A DNA stretch of 64,000 nt, from NCBI RefSeq assembly GCF_003473485.1, contig NC_053042.1, forward strand, positions 3,929,501 through 3,993,500, given 5' to 3'. Origin of the DNA: Medicago truncatula (taxonomy: Eukaryota; Streptophyta; Magnoliopsida; Fabales; Fabaceae). The position numbers were made by a program, and so were the translations under genes. This document shows positions 35,501-46,899 of this stretch, in pieces; position 1 is the first letter of the stretch, and the number at the start of each line of letters is the position of its first letter. The notes under the pieces are model-generated. The model did no database searches and was not told the origin of the DNA. It saw only the letters and a program-made list of their open reading frames with translations.

Positions 35501-36426
35501 TTAATCTTTGGAAGATTATCATAGAACAAGTGTTAGTCTTTTGAAATATTTGTATAGATAAGAAGTTTGTCATTGAAAGATTCACATAGAACGTGTCTTA
35601 GACTTTTGAAAAATTCTTATAGATAAGAAGTTAGTCTTAAGAAGATTATCATAAAACGTATGTTAGTCTTTTAAAAGATTCTCACAAATAAGAAGTTAGT
35701 CTTTGAAAGATTCTCATAGAACGGATGTTAGTCTTTTGATAGATTCTTATAGATAAGAAGTTAGTGTTTGGAAGATTTTCATAGAATGAATGTTAGTCTT
35801 TTGAAAGATTCTTATAGACAATAAATTAGTGTTTGGAAGACTCTCATAGAACGGATGTTAGTATTTTCAAAGATTCTTATAGATAAGAAATTAGGGTTTC
35901 GAAAAATTCTCGTATAACAGATATTAGTCTTTTGAAAGATTCTTATAAATAAGAAGTTAGTCTTTGAAAGTTTTTCATAAAATGTTTGTTAATCTTTTGA
36001 AATACTTTTATAGATAAGAAGTTAGTCTTAAGAAGATTCTCATAAAACGTATGTTAGTCTTTTGAAAGATTCTCATAGATAAGAAGTTAGTCTTTGAAAG
36101 ATTCTCATAGAATGTTTGTTAGTCTTTTGAAAGATTCTTATAGATAAGAAACTAGTGTTTGGGAGATTCTCATAGAACGGATGTTAACCTTTTGAAAGAT
36201 TCTTATAAATAAGAAGTTAGTATTTGAAAGATTCTCATATAACATGTGTTACTCTTTTGAAATATTCTTATAATAAGAAGTTAGTCTTGAGAAGATTCTT
36301 ATAGAACGTATGTTAGTCTTTTGAAATATTCTTATAGATAAGAAATTAGTGTTTTGATGATTCTCATAGAACGGGATGTTAGTCGTTTGAAATATTCTTC
36401 TAGATAAGAAATTAGTGTTTGGACGG
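35501..36426. repeat. Tandem array, about 14 copies of a 65-bp dimer
   Basis: The word TGTTAGTCTTTTGAAA or a close variant falls at about 35,529, 35,594, 35,662, 35,727, 35,791, 35,857, 35,921, 35,988, 36,052, 36,118, 36,183, 36,248, 36,310 and 36,377, a mean spacing of 65 bp. Each unit has two related halves of about 32-33 bp: one with GATTCTTATAGATAAGAAG, the other with GATTCTCATAGAACGGATG. Copies differ by substitutions and small indels. It is non-coding and lies within E2. Confidence 0.93.
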
Positions 36427-36609
36427 CCATAAATATTTAGAATATTATAAAGATCTCACAAAAAAAAAAAAAAAATTAGAATTTTTAAACAAAACATGAA
36501 TTAAATATAAATTTTTAACGGTCATAAATGTAATATCATGTTTTGTTAAAAATTCATTTTTAATTCATATTTTAACGACCATAAATGGGAATATTATAAT
36601 ATTTAATTC

Positions 36610-37075
36610 ATAAATGTAAAAGATTCGCATAGAAAAGAAGTTAGTCTTATTAAGATTGTCATAGATAAAAGTCTTACTTCTTAAGAAGATTCACATGAAA
36701 CGAAGGCTAGTATTAGTAAGACTGTCATAGATAAGAATATTACTCCATCCGTTCCTTTTTAAGTGTCGTTTGAATGTGAATTTAGCGTTCCTATTTAACC
36801 GTCATTTTGATATTTTAAGGGTACAATTTATCAATTATACCCTTTGTTGATTACTCTTATCTTTTTCAAAAAACTAATTAATGTTATAAATTTGAAAAAC
36901 TAAAGTTTTTTTTTAAAACAAAGTTTGTTTCTTGTTATTTTTAAATCGACAACTGTTTGGTGTTAATATTTCAAAACGACACTTAAAAGAAACATAGAGA
37001 GTAGTTCTTGGGGAATTGTCATACAACGGAAGCTAATCTTGATAAGATTGTCATGTGTAAGAAAATTATAATTTT
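36610..37075. repeat. Outlying array units split by a MITE
   Basis: Diverged half-units (AGATTCGCATAGAAAAGAAG, AGATTGTCATAGATAA, AGATTCACATGAAACGAAGG) occupy 36,610-36,740. The series goes on at 37,010-37,075 (ATTGTCATACAACGGAAGCT, AGATTGTCATGTGTAAGAAA) on the far side of the Stowaway MITE. The flanking phrase AAACATGAATTAAATATAA occurs at about 36,492 and 37,083. Confidence 0.75.
36743..37001. mobile_element. Stowaway-like MITE inserted in the tandem array
   Basis: Ends CTCCATCCGTTCCTTTTTAA and, reversed, CTCTCTATGTTTCTTTTAAG, continuing as GTGTCGTTT on both sides, with TA at 36,741-36,742 and 37,002-37,003. Array-like units lie on both sides. Confidence 0.88.
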
Positions 37076-38115
37076 TAAATAAAACATGAATTAAATATAA
37101 TTTTCGTTAAACAAGTTTCAATTCATCGCTTTTTTCTCTTCTTCTTCCCTTCTCATAGACATTTCCAACTTCAAAGTTTATGGGTTTGACAAATTCGTGA
37201 TTTAAATAAACTGGGGACATGTAAACAATTGAGAATTTCATGATTTAGGGATTTATGGGTTTCAGGATGACTATGTAGTGTGCTTTGAATTCGGGTATGG
37301 GGATTTGTGAGATGAAGATAAGTATTGAGTTTGTGGCAGATTCCTTTTCTGGATTTGGGGATTCATTATGGGTTTAGGGATGATTTTCAGGGTGGATAAT
37401 TGGTTTGTGGATGAATTTATTGGTTTATGGAAGATGAAACTACTTGAATTTCCCAATTTCAACCCATAAAAAGCTATATAGAATTTGTGAAAAATAAATT
37501 TAATCATGGTTGGGAATAATAAATTCAATCTTTGCTTCCCATTCAGTGTGGTTTAAATTAGTGAAAATATTTGTGTTTGATTACTAGATAATTTAGTGAT
37601 TTTCTTTCCTAAAAATTGTTGTAACTGTGAGGTATATACTTTAATGATAAAAATTAAACTGCCATAAATGAGAATCCTGCATTTTTCAATAATAATTTGA
37701 TTCAATGACTAAATCACCCTTTGTAAATGATACCATCAATTCTATAATATTTTCCAACAATATTAATTTAATCAGGTCACCTAAGGTGTAAATCACTACC
37801 ATCCAATTAAATAAACTACATCCTAAGGTCCATATCCCTTTCGAAAAGGAAAAAAAAAAAAAAAACAAGCTCTCTCACGGTAAGAGACCTATACAGGTCT
37901 CCTACCGTAGCCTAAGCCATGCTAACATGTCTTATTAGCTTTACTCGGTGTCGACTTAGAAGCTAGATCCTTGATGTTTTGTAGAAGAAAAAAAATCTAA
38001 GATCTTTGATGATTATGAAAATTAAAAATAGGAGGACCAATTGATTAAGTGATCTGATCATACCGACACTTATACTTACGGAATCCAAATCACCCTTGGA
38101 GACACAAATTGCACA

Positions 38116-38713
38116 TTAATTATAGTGCACTGACAGTGTAAAGACATATTACACACTCAACCAATAGCATTTTGCCATGTCATTTTCTCATTTCATTTTT
38201 TTTTTAAAAAGTATAGATAGTGGCATCCTTCTCACGTTGACGGTAATCAACATTGAACGATACTGTTACACACCCTCCACACCGAGTGGTCGTTATTGCT
38301 TCATTATTCGTTTGAATCATTTTTGCAAATCTAATTACATTTTTATGAAAACTAATTGATTGAAGGTGTGGTTGATTTTCCACATTGAAGAATAGAGAAT
38401 CAAAAGAGTCATTAGAGATATATATTGGCCATTAAAATGGAGAAATATTCATTGTAGAACCCTCTTGGATGGTGCAATCGTCCCTTTTTTTAGGCACAAA
38501 CAATCATCCCATTATAATACAGAAGCAATGTTAATTTGGATGCACAAGCAATGCACTAATACGGCTAAAAACAACGTCGGAAGAGAAGACGGTGAAAGAG
38601 TTTAATAAATAATTAATTTTATTCAATTAACCAATTTTAAATTAAATCACGTGGCAGAATGCTATTGGTTGAGTGTGTAATATGCTTTTACACTGTCAGT
38701 GCACTATAATTAA
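38116..38713. mobile_element. 600-bp element with 60-bp inverted ends and TTAA borders
   Basis: TTATAGTGCACTGACAGTGT opens the left end (after TTAA at 38,116-38,119). The right end is the near-perfect reverse complement over about 60 bp, including ATTACACACTCAACCAATAG, and closes with TTAA at 38,710-38,713. The interior is non-coding. TTAA is the piggyBac target, but because TTAA is palindromic it could also be part of the inverted repeat, so the superfamily is open. Confidence 0.8.
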
Positions 38714-38799
38714 ACTCATTATATTATCATTAGGACTAAATAAATATACTATTAAACATGTTTTTTATACTCATTCCCTCTAACATGTATTTTATATTA

Positions 38800-39870
38800 C
38801 TTATTCTTTTAACAAGCTAAATTAGATTATATTAACAAACCATCAGTGGCCTACCTCACACAAGGTGTGTTGAAGTAAGACACTCAAAGTTAATTACAAG
38901 ATGCCAATGCCCAATGCCATATAACAACGACCCCCGATAAATGGGAGACCAAAACAACAAATTACGAAGCTACACTCATACAAAGGAGAGAGTATCGCCA
39001 CCAGTCATGATAGCTAAAGCAGAAGTAAACAAATTTATCTTTAACCACACAAAAGACAACAACTTTACTTTGTCTAAAATCATATGTAACTTTGTTGTCG
39101 TATTTTTAAAGATTCGATTATTCTTTTGCTTCCAAATAGTCCAAATAAAAGCAAGTCAAATCAGCCTAAAAAAATGAATGAGATGAACGAGGTAGACCAA
39201 CGTAGTGACCAAATTGAAGAAAGTGATCGCGCAACTCAAACGAGTCAACCGTAGTAATGCCTAATCACTTCCAGATGAGAGACCAAAGGTTGTCGAATAG
39301 GTTGCACCCCAAAAACAAATGTACCGCCGCAACCTCCAACACAAACAATATCGTCGTCCTGAAGAACCCTCTGCCGCACGAGATCATCTCTAGTTGGTAA
39401 CATGTTGTGCAGAAGACGCCAAGCAAACAGAGAAACCTTTAACCAAACCTGTTTATGCTCAATGTTATCAATTGAATCCCTGTCAATAGAGCTTATGCAG
39501 CTGTTAGGAAGTGATACGTCCCACTGACAGAATAGCCATTAACACGGTCAAGAAGCAAACGCCACCTGTCAAGAGTATCAATCTGCAAAACAGTGTTATG
39601 TAATAGAAAAACACATTCTCGAACATTCTCCTCCTCCCACGCAAAAAGTCTCATCCTCCACCTCCACGCCTCTCCCCCTTCCTCCCAACCTAACCGCAAC
39701 ATCTCCTCTACCGGCACCCACCTATTCTCGGCTAAATCAAACAGACGCCGAAATCTTGTCACTAACGGAACTCCTTCAACCTAGTTATCCGTCCAAAAGA
39801 AAATATCTCTCCCATTACCAACCACCCGACGAATATTATCATGGTACCACTGACCTATATGTGATATACT
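38800..39870 (-). mobile_element. 5'-truncated LINE remnant
   Basis: Minus-strand broken frames read WYHDNIRRVVGNGRDIFFWT, then FRRLFDLAENRWVPVEEM (the 89-codon frame at 39,493-39,762), then VSLFAWRLLHNMLPTRDDLV, which is the zinc-binding region behind plant LINE reverse transcriptases. The end WTIWKQKNNRIFKN..DKVKLLSFVWLK is followed by TGA at 38,976-38,978. Stops and frameshifts interrupt the chain. Same family as the LINE at 62.2-63.8 kb. Confidence 0.8.
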
Positions 39871-40007
39871 TATTGAAATCCGGTGAGATACATTATTTGA
39901 TTACAAAAAATTACTGCTTAGACCGTAAACCTTTTTGTGATCAAAAGATACATTTAAGATAAATAATATAAAAGAAATGAAAAATGAATATGTTTTTTAT
40001 AAAATAA

Positions 40008-40173
40008 GAGAAATGATATTTGTATAACTCTTTAACAACCATCTCTCTCATACTCACATGTGTTTTTATTCTCTCTTCCTCTTTCTCTCTCCATTGTTTT
40101 TGTCCAATCACAAGAGGAGAAAATTGGTTGTCATCAAAATTGTCTAATTTTAGTTGTACAAATATCACTCCTC
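40008..40173. mobile_element. hAT-like MITE with 8-bp target duplication
   Basis: Ends GAGAAATGATATTTGTATAA and, reversed, GAGGAGTGATATTTGTACAA. The word TAAAATAA stands on both sides (40,000-40,007 and 40,174-40,181). An 8-bp duplication is typical of hAT elements. 166 bp, with a TCTCTC-rich interior. A sister copy is at 55,109-55,290. Confidence 0.85.
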
Positions 40174-41037
40174 TAAAATAAAATGTGACAAAATGTGAAT
40201 TTTGAACAGTGTTAGTGCTATGCAACTATGCTGGGAACTCATTCATTCAAACATAGGCGGGCCTGTTTAATTTATTGATAGCAAGAGCAAGAGTGCCTAG
40301 AGACATAAATTCAATTTCTCATCATGTGAGGTCTATTTGATAAAAAATGAAAAATAAATTATCGATGTCATGTGATATTTGACATATTATTAGCTCAGAT
40401 AACTCAATTGGTTTGTGGAATAATATTGATAATGTCAGCCTTTACTTCCTTTGTTTATTTTATTTTTCGCTTAAACTTTCTCTATGAATATGAATTTTTA
40501 AGCATTAAAGGGATAAAAAAATTATATTTAATTGTTTTTTTGAAAAAATCAATTTTTTTTTGAGAGATTGTCATAATATTATATTCATTTTTGGTAAATT
40601 TCATTAAAAAATATAAAGACTAAATATGAGTTGAATAAAAAGTGGGAACCCAAAGTGATACTGGAAAACTTTTGGGGGACTAAAAGTTTAACCAAAATTT
40701 TAACAGGACTATTGATTATAGAGGCTAAAAATATATTTAACTATTAAAATAAAGTTCAATAACTTATAATTCTTCGCAAATATTCCAAGTCCTACCACCA
40801 CCTCGGCATGATAGAGAGTTTGGATTTAGGGCTTGATTGAGATATGGAGAGAAACTTACACTTTCTTGTGTGGAATGAAAGTTAAGATCGTGGGTGAGAA
40901 ATTGTGGAAACACTAATTTATTGTCTGGGTATCGTTTTGCAAAAGTGGGACAAAACTTACATTTTTTTAATAATATTCTTCGTACAATTAGTAATAACTT
41001 AAATCTACATGATATAAAAATCTAATCTAAAATAGGG

Positions 41038-41046
<9 letters not shown>

Positions 41047-41068
<22 letters not shown>

Positions 41069-41071
41069 AAA
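41047..41071 (+). repeat. Poly(A) run of 25
   Basis: Pure A tract. It could be the tail of a retroposed sequence to its left, but no source is recognisable. Confidence 0.8.
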
Positions 41072-42450
41072 GATAAAGAGGGATAGATGTGGTGCTTCAA
41101 ACATCAGGTGAGCCTAAGCAGCATTACTATCGAATTTATTGATTATCACAATCGTGGTGCTTGGCTCCATCTTGTTTCGACGTCGATGAATAACCAACCA
41201 AATTCATACCTCCCAAAAGCAAAGAAAGATATCACATTCCACTATTCCATTTCATTAAGCAGATATATATGTTGTATATTTTTTTGACATAAACAAATTT
41301 TAAAAAATAGGAGCAACACATTTTGGAAAGAAATCAAATACTTAAGGATTAGCCATATCTAATTCATGGGCTATCATATTGATTACCTTATAGAGAGATC
41401 GACCAACGAGTTTGAACATAAATTTTAAAAGTAGTGGAGGAAACAATCTCTAATGATGAAACCAAAAGGAGACAAATCCAGATTTAAGTCGTTGAAACTT
41501 TGCTGTTGTATCCAAATTACATTTTAACATTGCTGTTGTAAATTTTCTCATTGCCATTGATTGATGGAGGAAGCGACACGATGATATATCGTTGCGACAT
41601 TTTTATCCGCTTCATCCCACAATTTCAAATTACGGCTTTTCCATAAACCCCGTTAAGTTATACACTACGTGCTACGTCTCACTGAGACATTTTTTGGGCA
41701 ACTTTAAAAAATAAATCAACAATTTTGTCGGCAAGTAACATATGTGGTTCTATCAAATCCGATATTTTTATAGATTTCCAAGTATTGATAGTATACACAA
41801 AGAGTGAAAGACAAATGAAAGACTTTGATTGGTTCTAATCCAGTTTGAATAATTGTACTCACCCTTTCTTGATAGGTTAATAATGAAAATTTACTTTTGT
41901 TCGATATCTAGATGTTGTAAAGAAACAAACACAATCGAAACAAAACTAGAAATACGATCAATAGCCAATAAGTTTTGGCACGCTGTTTCCAAATGACATC
42001 TTCTTTATCAACAATATATTGAGATGGTTCGTAAGCATATTAAAGTATTGGTGCATATCAACCAAATTCTTCTTCATTTTGTTTGTTTAATTATTGGTTC
42101 AAATAAGGTTTTTGTCTTGATTTTCACTCATGTCCCTTTTTTGCAACTACTCTTATATTACTTTTCTCGTTATTAATAAATTTATTGAGCAATTGCAAAT
42201 CTTTTGTCAGTTTATCATATATTTTTTCTAAACTCAAAAAAAAAACAACAAAATTTTATATTAAAACTATACTCTAAAGAAGACACTTTAAGGATTATAC
42301 TAGATCGTAGACCCGTGCATTCTGACAATCACCAATAAGACATACCATATTATAAGAATGTAATAAGGCATATGATAATAATGTATGACATTAATCATAT
42401 CATGATAATGATCATATTTTTGGAAAATCATCCACACAACATTGTAGTTT
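41072..42450. other. Intergenic, possibly more Helitron debris
   Basis: No open frame of note. It lies on the 3' side of the minus-strand Helitron helicase remnant and may be part of the same element, but no motif supports that directly. Confidence 0.3.
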
Positions 42451-42975
42451 TTAGCTTCAACCATTTTTTTTATCTCTAATTAATATCTTTGACCATTCTA
42501 TTGAAGTCATCTTTGATGTTGCAACGTGCAACCGACCATGAGTGGCACAAATGTTGGTAAATATACCATCTGATCACAGTTATAAGTAAAAATATATATA
42601 TTTATAGATGCATTCAATAAATGAAGTATGTGACATATTTTATATACTACATACACCATTTATTAAATGAATCTAAAAAATAAATTTTTGTTTATAATAG
42701 TGACCAGATGGTATATATCTAAACATATTCTAGTGATTGACCTTGTCATTTATTAATAGTCATTGCAAATGAAACAACTAAATGAAATTGTCTTCGTTGA
42801 AATTCGAAATAAATTTTTACGTTAGACGGTATCAAAGATAGTCTAGATATAAAATCTCTATCGTTGATATTACTTTCAGATATCACCTTTCTTTCGGGCA
42901 CAAATTTTCAACTGCATAATCACATTTTCTCTAACCAAAAAGATGTATAACTAATGATCTGTTATATATGTATCA
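42450..42975 (-). mobile_element. Helitron/PIF1-type helicase remnant
   Basis: Minus-strand reading gives PSNVKIYFEFQRRQFHLVVS, then FAMTINK, a stop where Ser should be, and QGQSLEYV. After a MITE insertion it goes on THGRLHVATSKMTSIEWSKI and LIRDKKNG. This is the end of the Helitron helicase domain (F-K-R-x-Q-F-P, AMTINKSQGQSL, HGQLYVAxSRVxS), with several stops. A dead fragment of a rolling-circle transposon. Confidence 0.75.
42566..42711. mobile_element. Small TA-flanked MITE inside the helicase remnant
   Basis: Ends CCATCTGATCACAGTTATAA and, reversed, CCATCTGGTCACTATTATAA, with TA on both sides (42,564-42,565 and 42,712-42,713). It separates the QGQSLEYV and HGRLHVATS parts of the helicase remnant. 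Confidence 0.75.
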
Positions 42976-45559
42976 TACATGCATGTGACTATATAATTTA
43001 TGCATAAGGAGGCGCATGAGAAGCTTTAATCATACATTTCAATTTCCTAAATGCAATTAATAGCTTTATGCTGGCCCCGACTTTGGAGGAATGCAAGGTG
43101 CTCAACTAAGTCCGACCTCCAAAAATTTTGGGCCACAAAAAAATATGTCTAATATCCACCCTCCACTTAAATTAAAAAAAAAAATATGTTACTTCTTTTT
43201 CTTTTTTTAGTACACGTTTAAGTTTTTTTTAGACTTTATTTTTTCTTTATGAACATAAATACGATGGTATCAAACCACTCCAATTTGTATAATCATTTAA
43301 TCAATCAATTTGAAAAATTATTTCATTGAAAGAATCATAAAAATAATTTCTTTTATACTATTTTTTTTATAGATATATATACTTATTTATTTTTATTAGA
43401 ATGATAGAAAGAATCATGCAGATCCAAAATTACCGTTGCCTTACTTTGCGATGGATACTCTTCCCAATTTAAAAAGTGACAGCATGGTGATATAAAAAAA
43501 TAACTATTCGTCTTCATAATATAAAAAATCGAATTTGTGTTCAATACTGCTTTAGGGAAACTTGAAAAAAGCACAGGTCAATCTTGTGACTCTACACCTT
43601 CTTCTAGGAAGAAGATGGTAGGATTACACGACCCCATGGCTCAAACTAATAAATGTGTATTGTGGAAAGTTGCTTATATTTAGACCATCAAATATTAGTT
43701 TTCTTCATATATTTAAAATTGGAGGAAATTTAATTTTCTCATATATAAATCCATTGTTTCCATACAAATACATTATTTTACAATAAATTTAATAATGACA
43801 TTATCATACACTATTAGGAATCCAGATAGCGTGTGTTTCATAACAGTAGCCAATACGTTACATCAAAACTAAGTTCAACACATCTAACAGTTCAACTTGG
43901 CATAATTAACTAACAAAAACTGTAAAGCATTGCAAAATAATTAAACACAACTTGATATGGAATTCAAAGACAATTGACATTGAAGTAGACAGACTCAAAT
44001 ATGTAACCCTAATGTACACATAAATGTTATTCCTGACCACTGTAGCACCAATTTAGATAACAGCACCCTGCTGAATTCTTGCATGAGAAAGATCACAGCA
44101 TTGATCTTTTCAACCTTGATCTCAATCTTGTTATTTGGTTTAACTAATGAAGCATGGCGGTCACTTTGATCATCAAAGTCTAAACCAAAGCAATTTGATA
44201 TCATGACAACACTTTGCAACTAACAAACACCAAGTTAAGAGCAAAATAACATAAGATCATGAAAGATTGAAATGAATGGAAACTAACATACCTGTCAAGC
44301 AACAATAGGAAAGAACTGTTTCAACATCACAGTCAGCCATGGTTGAACTAAGAGGTGTAACAAATGTAAAGTGTGAAGGAAATTGGTAAATGAAGTTGCT
44401 AACATAACACACATATTTTTTTGAGGGAACATGTATATATACATGGGAAATAGAGGGTAGTTATTAATTATTTAATTTGCATAGAATATATCAAGGTAAA
44501 AGTTGGGACTATAAATTGGCGTGGGATTAGAAAAGGCAAAGGAAATTGAACTTATAGCTTTTTTTTATTTTGAAGGAAAATTGAACTTATAGTTTGTTGA
44601 CTAAGAAAAGTACTAACGAAAATTAAATGTTTGGATGATGAAGGGAAAATAGTAGGTTAAAATTAGGGTTACCAATAGCTTGATCAGACAAGCTTTATTA
44701 TGAGAAAAAAAAATTTGTTACAACTTTAAGGATATGTTTGAACAATAATGGAGCTCTTTTTTTTTTTTTTGTTTTTGAAGAAAACAATAATAGAGCTGAT
44801 AAATATAAGAATTCATGATCACCAAACAAAAACGATAAATAGATAAGACGAAGAGAGAGAAATATAGATTTTTTTTTAAGGAGAGAGAAATATAGATATA
44901 AATAGGGAAACAAAATTTAATTAAAAGATGAAAAACACATGATATCATAAATAAACAGAAACCTAATGCCTAAGATTGGCAATGGAGTACAAGACGTCCT
45001 TGTCAACACAAATGGATTTCCTTACTCATTAGAAAATGACATTTTTCCATTTCCCCCAACCCCCCACTTTATCACATTAGATAAATAAATGATATTTTTT
45101 TAAATAATTTAATAACTATATTTTTATAATTCCTTAAAAAAAACTATACTTTTATATTAACATTCAAATATATATTAAGCTCTATGAAAGTAAAAATATT
45201 AAACTCAACTTCTTTATATATTTTGCAGATCTAGGTTAATCGAATCTTAGTGTTTTTTTAGAGTATACTTTCAACTTAATATTGACCGAAATATTCACGA
45301 TTTATGCATCGATTTACTAATGAGTACTAAAGTTTAAAGCGATAATTCAATCAATTTTTTATTTGGGATATGAATCAATTCTTCATCAATTCGATTGATC
45401 TCTATTGACAATTAAACTCAACTTCTAATATCATTATTTTTTTTGTTATATGTTGTTGGTGCGAAGTTTTCAATATCGTGTGATAGTGATTAATATCTCT
45501 TGAAGAACCTATATGACACACAAAAGTCATTACTTCCTCTAATCGAATTTTGTTCATAC
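42976..45559. other. Intergenic, no supported gene
   Basis: AT-rich. A possible short first exon (ATG at 44,340 running down to a GT donor at 44,291) lies about 95 bp downstream of a TATATA word on the minus strand, but the following sequence gives no convincing second exon. The 74-codon frame at 43,995-44,219 has no family signature. Confidence 0.35.
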
Positions 45560-45842
45560 TAGTGTATGTTTCATTTCACTTCTAGAGGGATCTGAATTGA
45601 CGCTGGAGGTGTAGAATTAATTTTGATATGTTCGGTTGTTGTCAAGTATAACTCATTTTGCTTTCAAAATCGATTCAGCTTGAAGTTAGGATATGTAGAT
45701 TTTCATTATAGAATTGATTTTCACACACAAATTCATACTTTAACTCACGTTTACACGAATCTATTCAAATACAAATTACTTTTAGTTAGAATCACTTTTA
45801 ATCAATATCAATTCCCCCTATCGCACAACCAAACATACACTA
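45560..45842. mobile_element. TIR element with TAGTGTATGTTT ends
   Basis: Left TAGTGTATGTTTCATTTCAC and reversed right TAGTGTATGTTTGGTTGTGC. Terminal sequence resembles the outer element at 23,143. 283 bp and no transposase; the 124-codon frame that begins inside it is a by-product. Confidence 0.65.
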
Positions 45843-45987
45843 AAGAGTTAAAGATCAAACATTTTAACCAATTACTCAAGGGTTTATATCTCTTACCACT
45901 TGAACTTGTTGGTTTTAATGTCATTCTCTATTACTTGCTATATTTTTTTTTCAGCAAATTACCTATTACTCAACCTAAAAAATTTAG

Positions 45988-46120
45988 AGTTAAATAAGTT
46001 TTTTAGTCTCTGTAAATATATCAAATTTTGATTTTAGTTCTCATAAAAAAAATGTATATTTTAGCCTCTATAAAAAATTTCAACATAAAGTTTTAGTCAA
46101 TGCTAAATTCAATTTTGTAC
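45988..46120. repeat. TTTAGTCTC-type legume repeat
   Basis: TTTTTTAGTCTCTGTAAATA, GATTTTAGTTCTCATAAA and ATTTTAGCCTCTATAAAA follow at about 35-bp intervals. Same family as at 27.3 and 35.2 kb. Confidence 0.45.
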
Positions 46121-46556
46121 AATTAACATTAAACTTTTTAAAAAGTCCTTTATAAAAATGAGTTTAAAATATGTATTTTAAGTCCAAATTTTCATTAATT
46201 TTAACTTTAACTTTGGAAGTTTAAAATTCATATTATTTTAAATATTTTTTATAAGATTCTAAACATGCAATCAAAAAGTCATCTAAATATTAAAAATTTA
46301 AAAATAATTAAACAAATTAGATTTTTACAAGGATTAAAAATTCATGTTGAAAACTTTTATTGGAACATATAAACATAAATTTGATAAGTGGTAAAAAAAT
46401 TGGATCTCCTATTTCAATCCTATACTTTTGTATGATGATAATTCAATTAGAAGGGAAGGACTAATTTTCTCTCCGTATATATTCTTTGATAAATATTAGT
46501 CATCGTTAGTTAATCGACATGGAAACATCATATTTATAATATATAAAATATAATAT

Positions 46557-46818
46557 ATTCCATTCATTCGATACTAAGTGATACAATTGATTTTGTCACA
46601 CATACTAATGCACTATTTTGATCTTAAATAACTTTACTAATCAATCTATTATAAAAAATTATAAAAATTTAATATTTTAAAAATATTTATCGAGACGAAT
46701 TCAACAACATTTTATATGATATTATTTATCTTTGTATATTAATAAGAAATACGATCAAAATATATTAAATCAATAATACATATTTTCAAATAGATTATCA
46801 ATGGTAGGATACGGATGG
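46557..46818. mobile_element. Old, inverted relative of the 34.4-kb Stowaway MITE
   Basis: Reading left to right it follows the reverse complement of 34,381-34,638: ACTAAGTGATACAATTGATT, TATTTATCGAGACGAATTCA, TATTATTTATCTTTGT, AAATCAATAATACATATT. Ends are worn (ATTCCATTCATTCG; GGATACGGATGGTA). The order of landmarks over 260 bp leaves little doubt. Confidence 0.75.
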
Positions 46819-46899
46819 TATACAAAATAACGATGTAATAGCATAAATAGTGTAACTAGTTAGTGTGTATAAGATGAGTGTCTTTACTAGTGTATGACC

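Larger units (their letters stand above)
34800..37927. mobile_element. Hairpin-ended element E2, carrying a 65-bp array
   Basis: The element itself is 34,809-37,918 (3,110 bp). ATGCTAACA lies at 34,800-34,808, shared with E1, and at 37,919-37,927. The left end has GTAGGAGAC..GTCTCCTAC (34,822-34,830 / 34,839-34,847) followed by a T run. The right end has a run of A, then a stem with one mismatch at 37,878-37,890 / 37,895-37,907 and GCCTAAGCC, exactly as at the right end of E1. The interior holds the tandem array, a Stowaway MITE and AT-rich DNA. The open frames at 37,271-37,528 and 37,686-37,868 have no family signature. Confidence 0.65.

Noticed and set aside
35501..36426. Regular array resembling a CRISPR
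   Set aside because: The units are repeats throughout with no unique spacers, the DNA is plant nuclear and there are no cas genes. It is a dimeric tandem repeat.
43995..44340. Possible two-exon gene on the minus strand (MADCDVETVLSYCC start, donor at 44,291, TATATA upstream)
   Set aside because: Joining to the available acceptors gives a stop within about 15 codons, and the 74-codon frame downstream has no family signature.
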